Of a DNA stretch of 64,000 nucleotides, positions 63,486-64,000 are shown one piece after another (the first letter of the stretch is position 1; every line of letters begins with the position of its first letter). The stretch spans positions 1-64,000 of the forward strand of contig NW_027476472.1 in assembly GCF_051020955.1 (NCBI RefSeq). Reading direction: 5' to 3'. The DNA comes from Megalopta genalis. Lineage: Eukaryota; Arthropoda; Insecta; Hymenoptera; Halictidae. The translations under genes were made by a program, and so were the position numbers. Under the pieces are notes generated by a model that saw only the letters and a program-made list of their open reading frames with translations, was not told the origin of the DNA and made no database searches.

Positions 63486-64000
63486 AGCTAAACAATTGAT
63501 TCGCATGGATTTGAAGCTAAACCTTCTACATCCCATGGATTTGAAGCTAAATCATGTGTCTGGTTTGGATTTGAATCTAAACCTTCTACATCGCCTTGAT
63601 TTGCAGCTGAATCATGTGTTTGGCATGGATTTGAAGCTAACTCGTTCGTTTCGCTTGTATTTGAAGCTAGATCACTTATATCGGAAGTATTTGAAGCTGA
63701 ATCATGTGTTTCGCTTGGATTTGAAGCTAAACCTTCTACATCGCATTGATTTGAAGCTAAATTATGTGTTTCGCTTGGATTTGAATGTAACTCATTTCTT
63801 TCGCATGCAGTTGAAACTATATCACATATATCCCAAGTGTTGGAAGCTCAATCATTTGTTTCGCATGGATTTGAAGCTAAACCATCTACATCGCATTGAT
63901 TTGAAGCTAAATCATGTGTTTCACATGGATTTGAAGTTAACTCGTTTGTTTCGCATGCAGTTGAAGCTAAATCATGTCTTTCACAAGTATTTCAAGATGA
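63486..64000. repeat. Array continuing past the right edge
   Basis: Bases 63,515-63,860 match about 46,874-47,219 (offset 16,641 bp). At about 63,861 the match switches to the type found near 41,185-41,310, with AAACCATCTACATCGC and TTTCACATGG. The window ends inside a K unit (AAGATGA). There is no sign that the array is coming to an end. Confidence 0.82.

Larger units (their letters stand above)
1..64000. repeat. 30-bp satellite (minisatellite-type) tandem array filling the window
   Basis: Every part of the window reads as head-to-tail copies of a 30-bp unit in one orientation. Taking the unit to start at TTTGAAGCT, positions 1-9 are nearly constant. Positions 10-21 carry the class-specific variation, for example AAATCATGTG, AAACCTTCTA, AACTCGTTTG or TATATCACTT. 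Positions 22-30 are again nearly constant around TCGCA. Consensus units are about 30-43% GC, averaging about 37%. Most units are exactly 30 bp; scattered 28-, 29- and 31-bp units shift the phase. I saw no unique flanking sequence, no inverted segment and no inserted transposon. Such arrays are known as satellite or minisatellite DNA of eukaryotic heterochromatin; that assignment, and the absence of function as protein, are inference. The repeat family itself is not one I recognise. Confidence 0.97.
1..64000. repeat. 150-bp pentameric higher-order repeat (K-Q-P-A-T/N)
   Basis: The 30-mers fall into five classes in fixed order on the + strand. K has middle AAACCATTTG and ends CATGGA. Q has middle AAGCCTTCTA or AAACCTTCTA and ends CATTGA. 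P has middle AAATCATGTG and ends CATGGA. A has middle AACTCGTTTG or AACTCGTTCG and ends CCTGCA, CCTGTA or CATGCA. The fifth is T (middle TATATCACTT) or N (middle AAATCATGTA, end CACAAGTA). The order can be followed from base 1 (Q-P-A-T-K) to the right end. The commonest departure is an extra or missing Q-P pair. Several long indels between copies are exactly 150 bp or multiples of it, which supports the pentamer as a real exchange unit. Its length is close to the 147 bp of a nucleosome core; any phasing role is speculation. Confidence 0.9.

Noticed and set aside
1..64000. Multiple protein-coding genes on both strands (over a hundred open frames of 60-343 codons)
   Set aside because: All translate the same 30-bp repeat, overlap one another in several frames, lack individual domains, and end at variants shared between copies. 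Openness follows from the period being divisible by three.
1..64000. CRISPR array (30-bp direct repeats)
   Set aside because: There are no unique spacers: repeat units directly abut, and variation is by class. No cas-like gene is present.
1..64000. Transposon, telomere or rRNA/tRNA sequence within the array
   Set aside because: I saw no terminal repeats, no telomeric hexamer run and no interruption of the 30-bp periodicity long enough to hold one.
1..64000. Regulatory meaning of restriction-like palindromes (GCATGC, CCATGG, GGATCC, GAATTC)
   Set aside because: They arise from class-specific variants of the unit and recur only because the units recur. They are useful as markers but show no evidence of function.

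Overview
The whole 64,000-base window is one uninterrupted tandem-repeat (satellite) array. I found no protein-coding gene, RNA gene, mobile element or stretch of unique sequence, and both window edges cut through the array, so the true array is longer. The base unit is 30 bp, about 37% GC in its consensus forms. Its constant start is TTTGAAGCT, its middle is variable, and its end is nearly constant (usually TCGCATGGA or TCGCATTGA). There are roughly 2,130 units. Because 30 is divisible by 3, a frame that is open in one unit stays open across many units. Hundreds of overlapping 'ORFs' therefore appear on both strands, all translations of the same repeat. None has a convincing coding signature, and all are broken every few hundred codons by stops and by 28-, 29- or 31-bp units.

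The array is strongly hierarchical. Level 1 is the 30-mer. Level 2 is an ordered set of five 30-mer classes (called K, Q, P, A and T/N here), giving a 150-bp pentamer that can be followed through nearly the whole window. Level 3 is a series of long higher-order repeats (HORs) of 300 bp to 3 kb, each confined to its own domain. Level 4 is a pair of multi-kilobase segmental duplications lying 10-15 kb apart inside the array.

Layout: 0-1.7 kb, mixed pentamers. 1.7-4.0 kb, 928-bp HOR. 4.0-6.3 kb, diverged pentamers. 6.3-10.1 kb, two copies of a 1,904-bp HOR. 10.3-18.4 kb, two copies of a 2,986-bp HOR plus two shortened derivatives. 18.4-19.8 kb, mixed. 19.8-25.5 kb, 2,431-bp HOR. 25.5-26.5 kb, a degenerate island where the pentamer order fails. 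26.5-28.9 kb, diverged material including a distant relative of the 928-bp HOR. 28.95-33.0 kb, 2,068-bp HOR. 33-40 kb, a mosaic with recurrences at 1,049, 1,558, 2,756 and 2,906 bp. 40-45 kb, mixed. 45-63.5 kb, a very homogeneous 751-bp HOR (25 units, five pentamers) interleaved with other modules. 58.3-59.6 kb, a less homogenised gap.

Organism: a long gene-free array with nested HORs is typical of eukaryotic heterochromatin (centromeric, pericentromeric, subtelomeric or sex-chromosome satellite) and would be very unusual in a bacterium or virus. I do not recognise the repeat family and cannot name a species. The main biological content is the array's history: unequal exchange in pentamer register, conversion-like patches, and deletions at homologous positions. 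All unit classes, identities and counts were read by eye, not computed.
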